A stretch of 64,000 bases of DNA. It comes from Epithemia pelagica (taxonomy: Eukaryota; Bacillariophyta; Bacillariophyceae; Surirellales; Surirellaceae). The translations under genes were made by a program, and so were the position numbers. This document shows, piece after piece, positions 50,011 to 59,958 of this stretch (position 1 is the first letter of the stretch; each line of letters begins with the position of its first letter). The stretch is taken from NCBI GenBank assembly GCA_946965045.2, contig OX337233.1, positions 2,852,001 to 2,916,000 on the forward strand, in the 5' to 3' direction. Below the pieces are notes generated by a model. It made no database searches and had not been told where the DNA came from. It saw only the letters and a list, made by a program, of their open reading frames with translations.

Positions 50011-51303
50011 TCAGGAAAGAATTTGAATTTCTTGATTGGCATCAATATGAACAATTTGTCCTTGGCATTGCTCGTTCATTTTGTCGCATCCATATTTGCC
50101 ATTGGCCGCCACTTGCACCTTGTCGCCGGGACAATATTCATTGTAACTGTTGCGGAACCACCGACTGAGCGAGGAATCAATGGCCAAAAATTGTTGATTG
50201 CATAGAATGCGAACATCATCGTCGGGTGTATGTCCTACACCCAACCGAACTGCTTGCGGAGGCAACAAACGGGGCAAATAGGGACAGGCACCGTCTTGGT
50301 GATTGCCCCGAAAGGTTAACATATTGTACACCACTCGGCCTTCGGGTGTTTCTTGAATAAAGTCGAGTAACTTGTCTTCCTGCGCATGTTGGGCCAACTG
50401 TTGATTGACGCCTGTTACACCCAGCGCGGCAATTTGCTGCGCTCCCGCCGCACTAATGCCGCCATGAACAAAGAGTGTGCCATGCACCAAGGCCAAGACG
50501 GGTCGAGCTTCCAACCAGGCACCCAAGGATGTGTTGGATCGAAACGAATCGACATAATGTTTTTGAAAGTGTACGATACGTTCCTTGACCAAGGATTGCA
50601 AGTGGTCTGGTACAAAGTTGAGAATGGACTTTTCGTGAACGGCCTCGGACGAAGAAATTAAAATCTCACGATGCAAACGATGGCTGTACACTTCAATACT
50701 CGCATTGTACAAGGCCTCAATGACCAATTCATTGGAATCGCCACCCTCCGCCGGTTCCTTGGCAGATGGCAGATAGTTTCGATATTCGCCCGGATGCACA
50801 CTGGAAAAGGCCAATTGATAGTAGGCCGCGCCACCCCAAACCTCATGCCGTCGCTCATCTCGATCCAACAAGAGTTCCATTTCATGATTCCCCATCAAGG
50901 CTGTGACATGGTTGGGATAGTCTTCCGTCAAGGCCTTGACAAACTCCAAGGTTTGCTTGGCCGTCGGTCCCTTGTCGACATAATCACCCACAAACACCAA
51001 ATGACTCGAGGGGTCGACCCATTTTCCCGTGAGACGATCAATGACCCCCGTACGTTCTACCCAATGACGCGCACAATGAACATCACCATGCAAATCTCCA
51101 ATCACAAAGACGGATCCAGAACCTGTGGTGGTGGTCGTCGTTGGTTTTCCCGTGGTTGTGGTGCCGTCCATATGGGTGTTTTGGCTCGTCGACTGCTTCA
51201 CAGGTTTCCCTGTCTCTGCTTCGTCACGAACATCTTGCATCAAGAGAGCAATTCCCACCACAACAATGGCAGGAAGAATCCATTTCCACGATGGCAACGC
51301 CAT
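50011..51303 (-). CDS. Membrane-anchored Shewanella-like (SLP-type) Ser/Thr phosphatase
   Basis: 430 aa in one exon. A hydrophobic N-terminus (WILPAIVVVGIALLM) acts as signal or anchor, followed by a Thr-rich linker. The PPP-type metallophosphoesterase core has all metal motifs: VIGDLHGDVHC, FVGDYVDKG, ALMGNHEMELL, LFVHGGI and LGVGHTP. GDYVDKG instead of GDYVDRG and the inserts between motifs fit Shewanella-like phosphatases, found in plants, algae and Apicomplexa. The location is presumably a secretory compartment or plastid periphery. Substrates are unknown. Confidence 0.85.
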   Translation of the reverse strand: MALPSWKWILPAIVVVGIALLMQDVRDEAETGKPVKQSTSQNTHMDGTTTTGKPTTTTTTGSGSVFVIGDLHGDVHCARHWVERTGVIDRLTGKWVDPSSHLVFVGDYVDKGPTAKQTLEFVKALTEDYPNHVTALMGNHEMELLLDRDERRHEVWGGAAYYQLAFSSVHPGEYRNYLPSAKEPAEGGDSNELVIEALYNASIEVYSHRLHREILISSSEAVHEKSILNFVPDHLQSLVKERIVHFQKHYVDSFRSNTSLGAWLEARPVLALVHGTLFVHGGISAAGAQQIAALGVTGVNQQLAQHAQEDKLLDFIQETPEGRVVYNMLTFRGNHQDGACPYLPRLLPPQAVRLGVGHTPDDDVRILCNQQFLAIDSSLSRWFRNSYNEYCPGDKVQVAANGKYGCDKMNEQCQGQIVHIDANQEIQILS

Positions 51304-51626
51304 GGTTCGTCATGCATTTTTGGGATGGATGATCGCGCCAAGCCGTACGCACGACAGACAAAGCACTGTTTCTCGTGAGGCCAGCGCGCGCGAAAGGGGA
51401 ATACCATTGCCTACTGCTCTCCTGAAAGAAGAGACAAACGCCCAGTAGTAGTAATCGCAGCTACCAGATCTAACCCGACTCCTTCTGCCAGTACCTAGAG
51501 TGGAAAAACTAGGAGCAGGAGTACGTACTCCTAGAAACTATGAAATGATTTCAATGAACAATCAATAGTATGGTTGATTCCCTAAAAAGAATGTTTTTAT
51601 TATTATGAAATATCAAGCATGGTTTT
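51304..51626. other. Intergenic, no gene recognised
   Basis: Short region between two minus-strand genes. It contains gtacctag and gtacgtactcctag motifs only. Confidence 0.45.
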
Positions 51627-53249
51627 TTAATAGACTTGAGGAGGAGAAGGAGCAGATGTCTCCATGTCGGTGGTATGGATGGGAGACGTGTTCGTGCGGT
51701 TCGTCCTGCTGGGGACTTGTTGTGCCAATTCCACTTCGGCCGACGTGTCACTGACACGGCTCAAGATCAAATTGCCATCGTCTTCGTCTTCTTGACCCTC
51801 AACAACCATCCACGAGGAGGAGGGCCGCGACGACGACAAGAACCCTCCAAACAAGACCGTGGGCAATCGTCGCGGTCGCCTCGCCTGTTGTGGTTGTTGT
51901 CGTCGTCGTCTTGCCGTGGAAGCCTGAGCCGCGGCACGTTCTTGGACGTAGAGGAGAACATCGTATTTGCACAAGGGGCATTTGGCTTGTCGTTCCGTCA
52001 ACCAAGGAATGATACATTCGGTATGAAATTTATGATGACAAGGCAATTCCAAGATGGTTTCCGGAGGAGCATTCTCGTCAATATCATCCAGGCAAATGGC
52101 GCAATGCAACGGAGCAGTTGGTTCGTCCTCCATACCCGACGAAGTACCATCCTCCTCGTCCTCCGATACGGTTGCCGAGTCTTGTGGTTGTTGTTCTTCC
52201 GACGATGAATGATTGGACGACGACGACATGTCGGCGGGTGGTGGTTGATTCACGAGAAGATAGTCTTGTACTTCTTCTTGTGTGAGCAAGGTCCGTGACG
52301 ATCCAAAGGCTCGTGCGGCCGTGGCAGCATCTCCCACGACGACCGGATCCGTATCGACATCGCCCATCAAAATCATCCACAAGGGCGAACGGCTCATGGT
52401 CGGATTGTCCCCGTCCGTCGTTGTGGGAGCTCGTTCCAAACGACGACCGTATTGCGCCGCCGCGGCACACATGAGAAAACAGCCACTGCAGGACACCAGC
52501 ATAAAGAACAAGCCCAAGGTGGAAATCAAGACATTGCGCAAATCTTGCGCCGTCATGACACCGTCCGGGGGCAATCCATCCATACTAATGCGGGGTCCTC
52601 CCAATGTCCTGTCGTGCGGTGACGCATTGGCAATGTACCGTTTCAAGGCGATACCGGTCCGATGTGTGACACTGAGTAATCGCAATCGCGTATCGCCATA
52701 TTCCGAATACATGGGAACCAAGACATCTTCTCCATCGTGATTGTGATTGTAAATAATCAAGTATTGGACGCGAAGGCCCAAGGATTCGGCAATCATGGCC
52801 TTGTAATGAAAGGGACACGAGCCTCGAGCCGCCAAGAGAACAATGGGTTCTTTTTCGAGCTCCTCGTCTATTTGGGATTGCATCGTGTTGGACACGGCCG
52901 ATGGATCGTCCAGGGGTGGAGTGTCCACTTCCGGTGCCAATTCGTTCGTGTTCTGGTCCTCCAGCGGCGATTCAATCTTGCCCACAAAGGAGGTTGTAGT
53001 GCTATTGATTTCATCGCATAAAAAGGGATTTTCCACCAAGTATTGCAAGCGTGCCGTATACAATCCTCCTTCTTCAAAGGGTGCTCCAAACAGAGCCGCC
53101 AGACTTGGATAGGCCATCAAGTGTTCAAAGTCTCCTGAGCTACTTGCATTGTTGGTGTATACCGTACCTGAAACCGGATCCAATTGTAGCAATACTATAA
53201 ATATCCAGCAAGAAGGTATGGCGAGCCTCCTGTTGGAAAATTTCATCAT
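51627..53249 (-). CDS. PA-TM-RING E3 ubiquitin ligase (RNF13/RMR type)
   Basis: 540 aa. Signal peptide at 1-30 (SCWIFIVLLQLDPVSGTVYT), a protease-associated (PA) domain at about 130-215 (PIVLLAARGSCPFHYKAMIA, VQYLIIYNHN), a transmembrane helix at about 240-262 (STLGLFFMLVSCSGCFLMCA), and a RING-H2 at about 378-421: C-x2-C in CAICLDD, then CHHKFHTECIIPWL and CPLC. This domain order defines vacuolar-sorting receptors/E3 ligases of the RMR, RNF13 and GRAIL group in the endomembrane system, where the PA lumenal domain binds cargo and the cytosolic RING recruits E2. The region between TM and RING and the C-terminal tail are acidic/Ser-rich. Confidence 0.9.
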   Translation of the reverse strand: MMKFSNRRLAIPSCWIFIVLLQLDPVSGTVYTNNASSSGDFEHLMAYPSLAALFGAPFEEGGLYTARLQYLVENPFLCDEINSTTTSFVGKIESPLEDQNTNELAPEVDTPPLDDPSAVSNTMQSQIDEELEKEPIVLLAARGSCPFHYKAMIAESLGLRVQYLIIYNHNHDGEDVLVPMYSEYGDTRLRLLSVTHRTGIALKRYIANASPHDRTLGGPRISMDGLPPDGVMTAQDLRNVLISTLGLFFMLVSCSGCFLMCAAAAQYGRRLERAPTTTDGDNPTMSRSPLWMILMGDVDTDPVVVGDAATAARAFGSSRTLLTQEEVQDYLLVNQPPPADMSSSSNHSSSEEQQPQDSATVSEDEEDGTSSGMEDEPTAPLHCAICLDDIDENAPPETILELPCHHKFHTECIIPWLTERQAKCPLCKYDVLLYVQERAAAQASTARRRRQQPQQARRPRRLPTVLFGGFLSSSRPSSSWMVVEGQEDEDDGNLILSRVSDTSAEVELAQQVPSRTNRTNTSPIHTTDMETSAPSPPQVY

Positions 53250-53714
53250 GGTTCAAACGGTGGACGCGATGAAAGGTGTAACCCCCGCTTCGGCTTTTCG
53301 GAAGAGGAGCAATCCAAGACCAACGAACTGATCCAGGATATTGCACTGTAGTGGAAATCGGCCCGTTGTTCTCGTTTCTTCACGGGCGGTTCTTCTTCTT
53401 CTTCTTTGTGGATTGGAATGAATGGGGTAGATTGTCGACAAAAGCTTTGCTATTGGATGTTGTCGTTTTGGAATTATAGGCGAAGGCTGTAGGTTTGTCC
53501 CTTTCAAGGCATAAAGTTCCGTTGTTCTATTCGTAATAATAATAGTGTGTCATCGTGGAGCAGTCTTACCTGTCGTCTGCGTGATTGCCTCAATCCGGCT
53601 CGCGCCGAGGAATTTTGATACGTACTCTCAAGAGCCCGGTACTCAAAAAAACCTTTGAAACTATGAAACCCATAAATCAACCATCTGATGGGGAGTGTAA
53701 CCCGCTCCAAAGGT

Positions 53715-53852
53715 CACACAATACCCCCCAGCGGGGGTGGCTTTGAGGGTGTAATTTCGTGTAGCCACCCCCTTCTCTAAGAGCAAATAATAACCTATTT
53801 CTTGACGGTTGGCATATCTCATTTCCTCCACCACGATAACAACACGGGCCAT
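53715..53852 (-). repeat. Hairpin repeat, copy 1 (minus orientation)
   Basis: About 135 bp, starting (minus sense) at cgtgttgttatcgtggtg and ending in the palindrome-like cccccgctggggggta. The internal stem gggggtggct (53733-53742) pairs perfectly with agccaccccc (53763-53772) around a 20-base loop. Copy 2 lies inverted 500 bp away. Confidence 0.8.
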
Positions 53853-54349
53853 GGTGTTGCACAGGTTGTTGTGCACCTATTTGGACTCTTGAAACCTGTC
53901 TTCCCAGTCATAGACCTCAAACCAATAGTGTAGAATGCATCTGCATCACCGAAGTTTAAAGGTTAAGGCTATTATGCATCAGACTCATAGGCGCCATGCC
54001 TCGTGGCACAGGCACGGACGCGACGTCTCACAATTTCGAACGAAGCAACTCAAAGGGACAATATGGCTCTTATCTTGCATTGTTTGAACACCTATTGATA
54101 TACAATACACATAACAGTAGTAGTTACGCACTGCATTGATAGCAAAACATCAACTCTCATGTATTTTCATGCCATCATGGTCTCCTATTGTGCCCGTATT
54201 ACGCGTTACTGTATTCATCCTTTCCTAGAGTGGCACTCATGCACTGTGCGGCTCACAATGCACTACCATGGTACTAATATGAATCACATGATGGTCGGAT
54301 TGCGATGGGGTGGCCATTGGAGGTCACCAGCAACAACAAAGTTTGATTG

Positions 54350-54468
54350 TCGTGTTGTTATCGTGGTGGAGGAAATGAGATATGCCTACCGTCAAGATCC
54401 AGCGAACAGAGAAGGGGGTGTTTCAACGAAATTACTCCCTCAAAAACACCCCCGCTGGGAGGTAGGTC
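54350..54468 (+). repeat. Hairpin repeat, copy 2 (plus orientation)
   Basis: Same element in the opposite orientation. Its stem is gggggtgttt (54414-54423) pairing perfectly with aaacaccccc (54444-54453), again with a 20-base loop that keeps cgaaattac and ccctcaa. Two stem positions differ from copy 1 and both arms changed together. Confidence 0.8.
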
Positions 54469-54672
54469 ACACAAACGCCAACAATCTTTTCTTTTTTAAA
54501 AAACCGTCACTTTCCTTCTCGAGAAAAGGAAGCAAGACAACACAAGAAACAAGGAGACCCAAGAGGAAGGGTCCCCGGTGATCTTGTGTCCTCCTTTTAT
54601 CTTTTATAGTCGTTGGCATTGACAAGAGACGAGTTTCCGCTCCTACTGCGACCCCATCCACACCATCCAACC

Positions 54673-55572
54673 ATGACGGCGACACTCAACTTTTTCTCGA
54701 GTGCTACCACAAGCAGTACTACAAGTCCGGACGCGGCTCATTTGTTGTGGTCCGCCCACATCTGGGACAAATTTTTGTACACCACCGCCGTCCTTTTGTT
54801 GGTACCCTATGGCCTTGCGTGGATGACGGGAAGCCAACCAAATGGTTGGTGGTTTTGGGGTGTGCCAAGTACAACAACGACCGAGTGTCACACCACCACC
54901 AGCCGGCCCCGAAGGGCCGTAGGGTGGTTGTGGCACAATGCCCTTCTCCCCTTGGCCGCCTCGGCCTGCTGTCTCCTTCAATTACTCTTGAATGCGCTAG
55001 CCTATGGTTGTGCGGGTTGGAACAAGGTCTTGGGACCCTTGCGTCCCTATTTTATGGCGTGTTTGCTCGTGACGGGCCTGCAACAACCGCCCAAATCCTG
55101 GCAGTCGTCACTGGCATGGACGGCCCGTACCAGTGTTGCCTTGTTGCCGGAAGCCCTTGATTGGTACAATCAATATCACTATCCACATCCTCGACCCGTC
55201 GCACGAGCCCCACAACCCCACGAATCGATGGAGAGAAGAACGGACGCGACGACGACGACGACAACGACGAGCTCGGAACCACCCCCCGAATCGAACGTCC
55301 TTCACGTCACTCAAGTGTCCATGGATATTCCGGGCATGGGTTGTATGGGCTGTGTCCATGCCATTAATGACGCGCTCCGAAACGTGCCCGGAGTCGTCAC
55401 GGCGCAGTCTCACTTGTATCCCCTGGGCTTTCAACAAGGGGGTCATGCGACGGTCCACTATACGCCACGGTCCGCCTCGGACACGGAGCTTCTTCAAGCG
55501 GTGGCCCAAGCGGGGTTTTCCGATGCCACCATTACCAAGTCGGTCCCCACCACCATGGCCCTTCCCAACTGA
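54673..55572 (+). CDS. Membrane protein fused to a C-terminal heavy-metal-associated (HMA) domain
   Basis: 299 aa from ATG 54673 (the frame is open upstream but without an ATG). Hydrophobic segments FLYTTAVLLLVPYGLAWM, NALLPLAASACCLLQLLLNA and LRPYFMACLLVTG; the second has a paired Cys (ACC) inside the membrane and is followed by YGCAGWNKVLGPLRP. A Thr-rich linker leads to an HMA fold (about 225-290): VSMDIPGMGCMGCVHAINDA with the GM-x-C-x2-C copper/mercury/zinc-binding loop, then NVPGVVTAQ and LLQAVAQAGF. Membrane cysteines plus an HMA domain resemble the logic of bacterial MerT/MerP, a transporter and its metal-binding partner; that is analogy, not proven homology. The protein is too small to be a P-type ATPase. 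Confidence 0.75.
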   Translation: MTATLNFFSSATTSSTTSPDAAHLLWSAHIWDKFLYTTAVLLLVPYGLAWMTGSQPNGWWFWGVPSTTTTECHTTTSRPRRAVGWLWHNALLPLAASACCLLQLLLNALAYGCAGWNKVLGPLRPYFMACLLVTGLQQPPKSWQSSLAWTARTSVALLPEALDWYNQYHYPHPRPVARAPQPHESMERRTDATTTTTTTSSEPPPESNVLHVTQVSMDIPGMGCMGCVHAINDALRNVPGVVTAQSHLYPLGFQQGGHATVHYTPRSASDTELLQAVAQAGFSDATITKSVPTTMALPN

Positions 55573-56154
55573 CCAGAATGCACCATCAAAGAATGAAAAC
55601 TGTTGAGTGATGCATTCATGAAAGGTAGACAAGGGTGGGAGGGGATGCCCTCACCTGACCTGATGCTGCCACGACGCTTCCTGGGATCCATTTTCTTGGT
55701 CATGAACCGTGAAATCACGTCGTGTCATGACGGTTTCATTGTATTTGGCGCCGTAGTGGGACGGTCCTACAAGACGATGAAACAAATATAGGAACTCAAG
55801 GAATACGAAGTTAAACAGTAGCAGGAACCCTTTGAAATTTGCTGGATTCGATCTAGTGTAGGACTGCAGCTGGTGTAGAAATGTATCGATATACCTAGGC
55901 CCTCCCTCAGCTAGGAAACAGTAATGGTCAAAGATGATGGTGTTTCGTTTCAAATCCTTGTGTCGCGACGGACCCTATTGTATGAGAGAAACAATGCGAC
56001 GCTTGCGTTGAGAACAGACAATCCAAACCGGCGAATGTGCCAAAGCAAAAAGCCACTTGCGTACCCCTTGTCGTTCCTATCGGTGGCATTGTCCAATACG
56101 CTCTCTTGTCTGAGTTTCGACACAGGGAGCGTTCCGCCTACCTAGGTTCATTCA
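55573..56154. other. Intergenic, no gene recognised
   Basis: Convergent 3' region between the HMA protein and the kinase-like gene. No repeat or RNA gene seen. Confidence 0.5.
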
Positions 56155-57915
56155 TCAATCAAAAAATGGATTGGACAAAAGCCCCCGGACACTGATCAAA
56201 TTGTCTTGGGTGATGGCAGCCGCTGCCTTTTCACGAGCGTTCAAGAGGGCGTCCAGTACATTCCATCCAGCTCCATTTTGTTCGTCCAAGAGTCGGACGA
56301 GATTCAACCAACATTCTTCGTTCAAGACGTACTCTCGAAACTGTTCCTTGATATCCTTGTCAAAAATTTCCCCCAGCAATCGTTGCAAACTATCTTCGTC
56401 CGTGGGAGGAATCGGTTCGTCAATCGAATACAGGTCGGCCAAGGATGACAAGAGCAAGGCTAGTATGACAAATCCCAAGGCATGCATGTCTTCGGCCATG
56501 GCAAAATTCACCATTTGTACCGTGGCTTTGGGTTCTGACGCAAAATTGAGACCAAACGCGCGGGCACGCGTCGCAAAGTCGGGATCGTCCACGGCAATGC
56601 TGGTTTGAGACATGGAAAATCCAAAATCGGAAAGCTTGACCAACAAATTGTTGGTCTGGGTCGCATACACGGATACGGCTTGTCGTTTGTCCTGCGTCTT
56701 GCTCGACAACACAATACTATTCCGACCCAAACTGCGATGGACCAAGCCTTGTTCGTGAATTTCAGCCAATGCGACAATGGCACCACGGACGATTCCCTTG
56801 ATCACATACTTGGCGCGATTGTCCCACGAGGGCAACGGATCGGGAGGGACGGGATTGCCAAAGAAACCCTTTTTGAGGGGCAAACTCGATTGTCGAATCA
56901 AGGCTGGTTCGGCAAAGGCTTGAATTGTGGAAAGACCGGCGTATTCGTAAACCAACCAGACAGCTTCTGGTTTGGGAGGTGGTACCCGCAAGGCACGATA
57001 AAACTCATTGGGCTCCAAATTGCCATCCAACTCGGCGAGATTGACTTCGCCCAAAAGGCCCAAATAGGGTTGCGCCTGCAACCATTTGACCAGCTTGACG
57101 ACATTGGCGTGGTCCTTGCGAGTATTGACCGACCTTGAAGAAGCCACAGTAGCCCAGTCCTCATCCTTATTATTCTTGTCGTCAATCAAGGCAGACTGCA
57201 TCAATGCCAAGGATGCCAGCTCGGACGAGGCAAGTGACAAGGCCAAGGTCCCGGTAAATTCCTTGACCAGAACACGACGATCTAGTCCTTGTGACGACAA
57301 GAGACCACCCAAAGCTCCCGTGAATTCACCACGAAAGATTCGTACCACAGATCCACTGCTGACACGAGAACGCTTGGGTTGAGATGGATCAAAGGGATTG
57401 GGTTGGACGACTTTGCGGTCCTCGCTGCCATCTTCACTGGGATAGTAATACTCCCAATCCGTCACTTCATCAAATCCCAGATTGCCCACGTAATCGGACA
57501 ATACCAAATCTTGACCAAGAGAAAACTGGCGAGATCGAATGCCGGTACGATCGAGGATGGCATCTTTTTGTTTTTGTTCTTCAAACAGTTGTGTCAGCGC
57601 GAGACTGTCTTCCGTTGCTTCCGTCTCCACTGGTGCATCTTCTGGACTGAGATCAAACGAAGGAATGGACTCTGGCGATGAAAGGGTTGCTTTGTCGTCA
57701 ACGTCTTCCACAACACTGTCTCCGATCCATCCGTCAAAATCGGACCATTCTTCTTCTTCTTTTTCCTCGGGTTGAGCACAGAGCCGTGTCAAAAGTGGCG
57801 CACCTACCACCGCCAAGCCGACATTCGGCTCTCGGATATGGACAGGAGCAAAGGCTTTCGATGGGCCAACCAACAAGCACAGAAGCGTCAACCAAGAATA
57901 GAGCCTTTGAATCAT
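56155..57915 (-). CDS. Plastid-targeted protein kinase-like protein lacking the HRD aspartate
   Basis: 586 aa from ATG 57915 (57963 would precede the signal with 16 basic residues). The N-terminus IQRLYSWLTLLCLLVGPSKA is a signal peptide whose cleavage site is followed by FAPVHIRE; A|FAP is the diatom complex-plastid import motif. The kinase fold starts near 190 (SGSVVRIFRGEFTGALGG loop, VLVKEFTG with the ATP Lys), hinge AVWLVYEYAG, and the catalytic loop reads HRSLGRNSIVL where active kinases have HRDxxxxN. The DFG motif is intact (SDFGFS). Loss of the catalytic Asp suggests a pseudokinase or an atypical enzyme in the chloroplast. It is convergent with the HMA gene. Confidence 0.8.
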   Translation of the reverse strand: MIQRLYSWLTLLCLLVGPSKAFAPVHIREPNVGLAVVGAPLLTRLCAQPEEKEEEEWSDFDGWIGDSVVEDVDDKATLSSPESIPSFDLSPEDAPVETEATEDSLALTQLFEEQKQKDAILDRTGIRSRQFSLGQDLVLSDYVGNLGFDEVTDWEYYYPSEDGSEDRKVVQPNPFDPSQPKRSRVSSGSVVRIFRGEFTGALGGLLSSQGLDRRVLVKEFTGTLALSLASSELASLALMQSALIDDKNNKDEDWATVASSRSVNTRKDHANVVKLVKWLQAQPYLGLLGEVNLAELDGNLEPNEFYRALRVPPPKPEAVWLVYEYAGLSTIQAFAEPALIRQSSLPLKKGFFGNPVPPDPLPSWDNRAKYVIKGIVRGAIVALAEIHEQGLVHRSLGRNSIVLSSKTQDKRQAVSVYATQTNNLLVKLSDFGFSMSQTSIAVDDPDFATRARAFGLNFASEPKATVQMVNFAMAEDMHALGFVILALLLSSLADLYSIDEPIPPTDEDSLQRLLGEIFDKDIKEQFREYVLNEECWLNLVRLLDEQNGAGWNVLDALLNAREKAAAAITQDNLISVRGLLSNPFFD

Positions 57916-58107
57916 CTTGACAGTATAATTGGCACTCTTTGTTCCTTTTCTTGACCGCATCATGGTCGAGTTTGGATGATGACGTCAGCGCGAAACATCG
58001 CCTTGCTACCCATGCTATCTGCTCTTTGATCTCTCTAATAGAAAAGAATGCGATACTCCATTGCTCCCATGACCTACAATATCGTCCTCTTATCAATGGT
58101 TCAAAGC

Positions 58108-59958
58108 TCAACATTCGGATTCGATTGGATTTGTACCTCGTTGTTTCCACTGACGAAAGACGGGGTGTTTGGAATGGAGGAGACGCTTGGCTTCTTGGTA
58201 GTGTGGCGATTCCTGTTGTTTCAGCTCGCCGAGTTCGAGCAGTGTCCGTGGTGGTGCTACCAGAGATGATGGTGCCATTTTCTCATTCTTTGCAGTAGCC
58301 AAGGCATTCGATACACCCAGAAATGCCTTGACAAGTTCGAGCGTACAGACTGCGGAAAATGACGTGTGGATGTTGCCCTCCGGACTGGATGCGTCGGAGA
58401 TGTCCATCGTCGAGTCCATGGCTGTTGGATTCACGTGGACTCGATATCCAGTGGATCCATCAATGGCTTCTGCCATAGTCCGACCATCCCACCAGACCCA
58501 ACACACTGTCGAATGAAATCGGACATCGTCCCCTGGCTTGTCGTGATGGACTGTCACGGCAGCCGTCTCATCCAAATACACGGCATTGGCCAGAATGGAT
58601 GGATGATGAACGCGATAGGGTGATGGCAGCCAGGACAAGGTGGTATTGGAGGGACACGCCCGACAACAGACGGCACGACGACAAGGTGCCAAGGACAATT
58701 TGCGACCCACCGTCAATGTGGAAATATACAAGGGATCGACCAAGTATTTGGATAAGAGGGATCCTTGCCAACCCAAACAATTCCAACGACACAGTTTGTC
58801 ACTGCAGGTATGCAAACTTCCCTGCTGGGACCAAACCGTGGTGGTTCCAGAAGGACACCAGTCGGTCGTTTGGTTTGCAGGCCATTTTTGTTGTTTCGGT
58901 GACAGCTGGGTTGGGAATCGACGAGTGTGCGGTTTTACAGGTTTGCAGTGGTGTTGTTTGTCGTCTCCGGTGTCTGTAGAATCGTTGTCTTGTGACTCTT
59001 TTGGGTTACTACTACGATCATGCTTGACCAGCAAGGCGAATTGGCCTTGCGCTACGGAATGTCCCAATTGAATGGGATGGGGATGGTCCGAGGGCCATTC
59101 ATCCTGCGACAAGTCCGATCGGAATTGAACATTGTCTCGCAAATCCGCAAACTTTTTGAGCACCGAATTGCCACAGGGAGCCGAAGAACTGTACGCATGC
59201 AGCGTAATACCCGGACGAAGCCTCCATAACACGGGTGGATCGGACAAAGCTGACTCCGTAGCCAATGATGCATCACTTGTCGCGTGACTAGATTTTTGAG
59301 TCTCCATGTCATGCAATGAAATCCTATCGGGTGTCTCCGTTGACAAAGATCGTGACTTGTTGCCAATCTCTTCCTCATTGTAAACGGCATGAGATGGTAC
59401 TCGCTCCAGCAAACGAATAGACGATGGAGAATGACCAGTGCTGTTTATGGAATTCTCATCATTATGCTCCGCTTCTTCATGATCGTCATTGTATGTGTCA
59501 ATATCTTGCTGCATTTCATTCGACAAGTACCTTCGAAAGGCCCTTCGACACAGAACTTCGGCATGACTGTCTCGTACTCGACTCCCATAATAGGCACATA
59601 AATTCTCCTCTTCTTGGGTTCCACTTTGAATCGAAAGTGCCGTTTGTTCTTCGTTTCGTAGTGCATCTTCGGACAAGAACTTGGTCCCTACACCCAACGC
59701 GACCACAACGAGTTGATTGGTGGTTCCATCGTGCGCCAAGAGGGTGGACAGACACGTCATGGCCTCCGGATGAGGTACGACGTACCGGTATTTGTCAATC
59801 GAGATTTGGGCCACGCGATCGGCAAACAATCCACTCGACTTTCGACGTTTCTCGGCATGACGAATCGACGACGACTTCTTGGAGGAGGACAAGGACGCTG
59901 TTGTTGCTGAATGCTCCAGAAATGTACCGCTCTCGGACTCGGAGGGCATGCTGGTCAT
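58108..59958 (-). CDS. ADAT1: tRNA-specific adenosine deaminase 1 (ADAT1/Tad1-like)
   Basis: About 616 aa from ATG 59958; an in-frame ATG at 60126 would add 56 residues. The A_deamin domain is clear: VVVALGVGTKFL, then the zinc/catalytic motif RDSHAEVLCRRAF (His, Glu proton shuttle), PCGN (zinc Cys), SCSDK-like CSDKLCRWNCLGWQG and YLVDPLYISTLTVG. ADAT1 converts A37 to inosine in tRNA-Ala in eukaryotes. Low-complexity inserts separate HAE from PCGN, making the protein longer than the usual 450-500 aa. The start lies about 360 bp from the DONSON start on the other strand, so the two probably share a bidirectional promoter. Confidence 0.88.
   Translation of the reverse strand: MTSMPSESESGTFLEHSATTASLSSSKKSSSIRHAEKRRKSSGLFADRVAQISIDKYRYVVPHPEAMTCLSTLLAHDGTTNQLVVVALGVGTKFLSEDALRNEEQTALSIQSGTQEEENLCAYYGSRVRDSHAEVLCRRAFRRYLSNEMQQDIDTYNDDHEEAEHNDENSINSTGHSPSSIRLLERVPSHAVYNEEEIGNKSRSLSTETPDRISLHDMETQKSSHATSDASLATESALSDPPVLWRLRPGITLHAYSSSAPCGNSVLKKFADLRDNVQFRSDLSQDEWPSDHPHPIQLGHSVAQGQFALLVKHDRSSNPKESQDNDSTDTGDDKQHHCKPVKPHTRRFPTQLSPKQQKWPANQTTDWCPSGTTTVWSQQGSLHTCSDKLCRWNCLGWQGSLLSKYLVDPLYISTLTVGRKLSLAPCRRAVCCRACPSNTTLSWLPSPYRVHHPSILANAVYLDETAAVTVHHDKPGDDVRFHSTVCWVWWDGRTMAEAIDGSTGYRVHVNPTAMDSTMDISDASSPEGNIHTSFSAVCTLELVKAFLGVSNALATAKNEKMAPSSLVAPPRTLLELGELKQQESPHYQEAKRLLHSKHPVFRQWKQRGTNPIESEC

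Larger units (their letters stand above)
53250..54672. other. Repeat-bearing intergenic region
   Basis: 1.4 kb without a convincing gene. It holds the inverted pair of hairpin repeats described separately; small ORFs over them (53661-53876 minus, 54159-54581 plus) both encode VVIVVEEMRYA because they cover the repeat. Confidence 0.55.

Noticed and set aside
54159-54581. Plus-strand ORF of 140 codons
   Set aside because: Its only similarity (VVIVVEEMRYA) is to the other copy of the hairpin repeat, so it reflects the repeat and not a protein gene.
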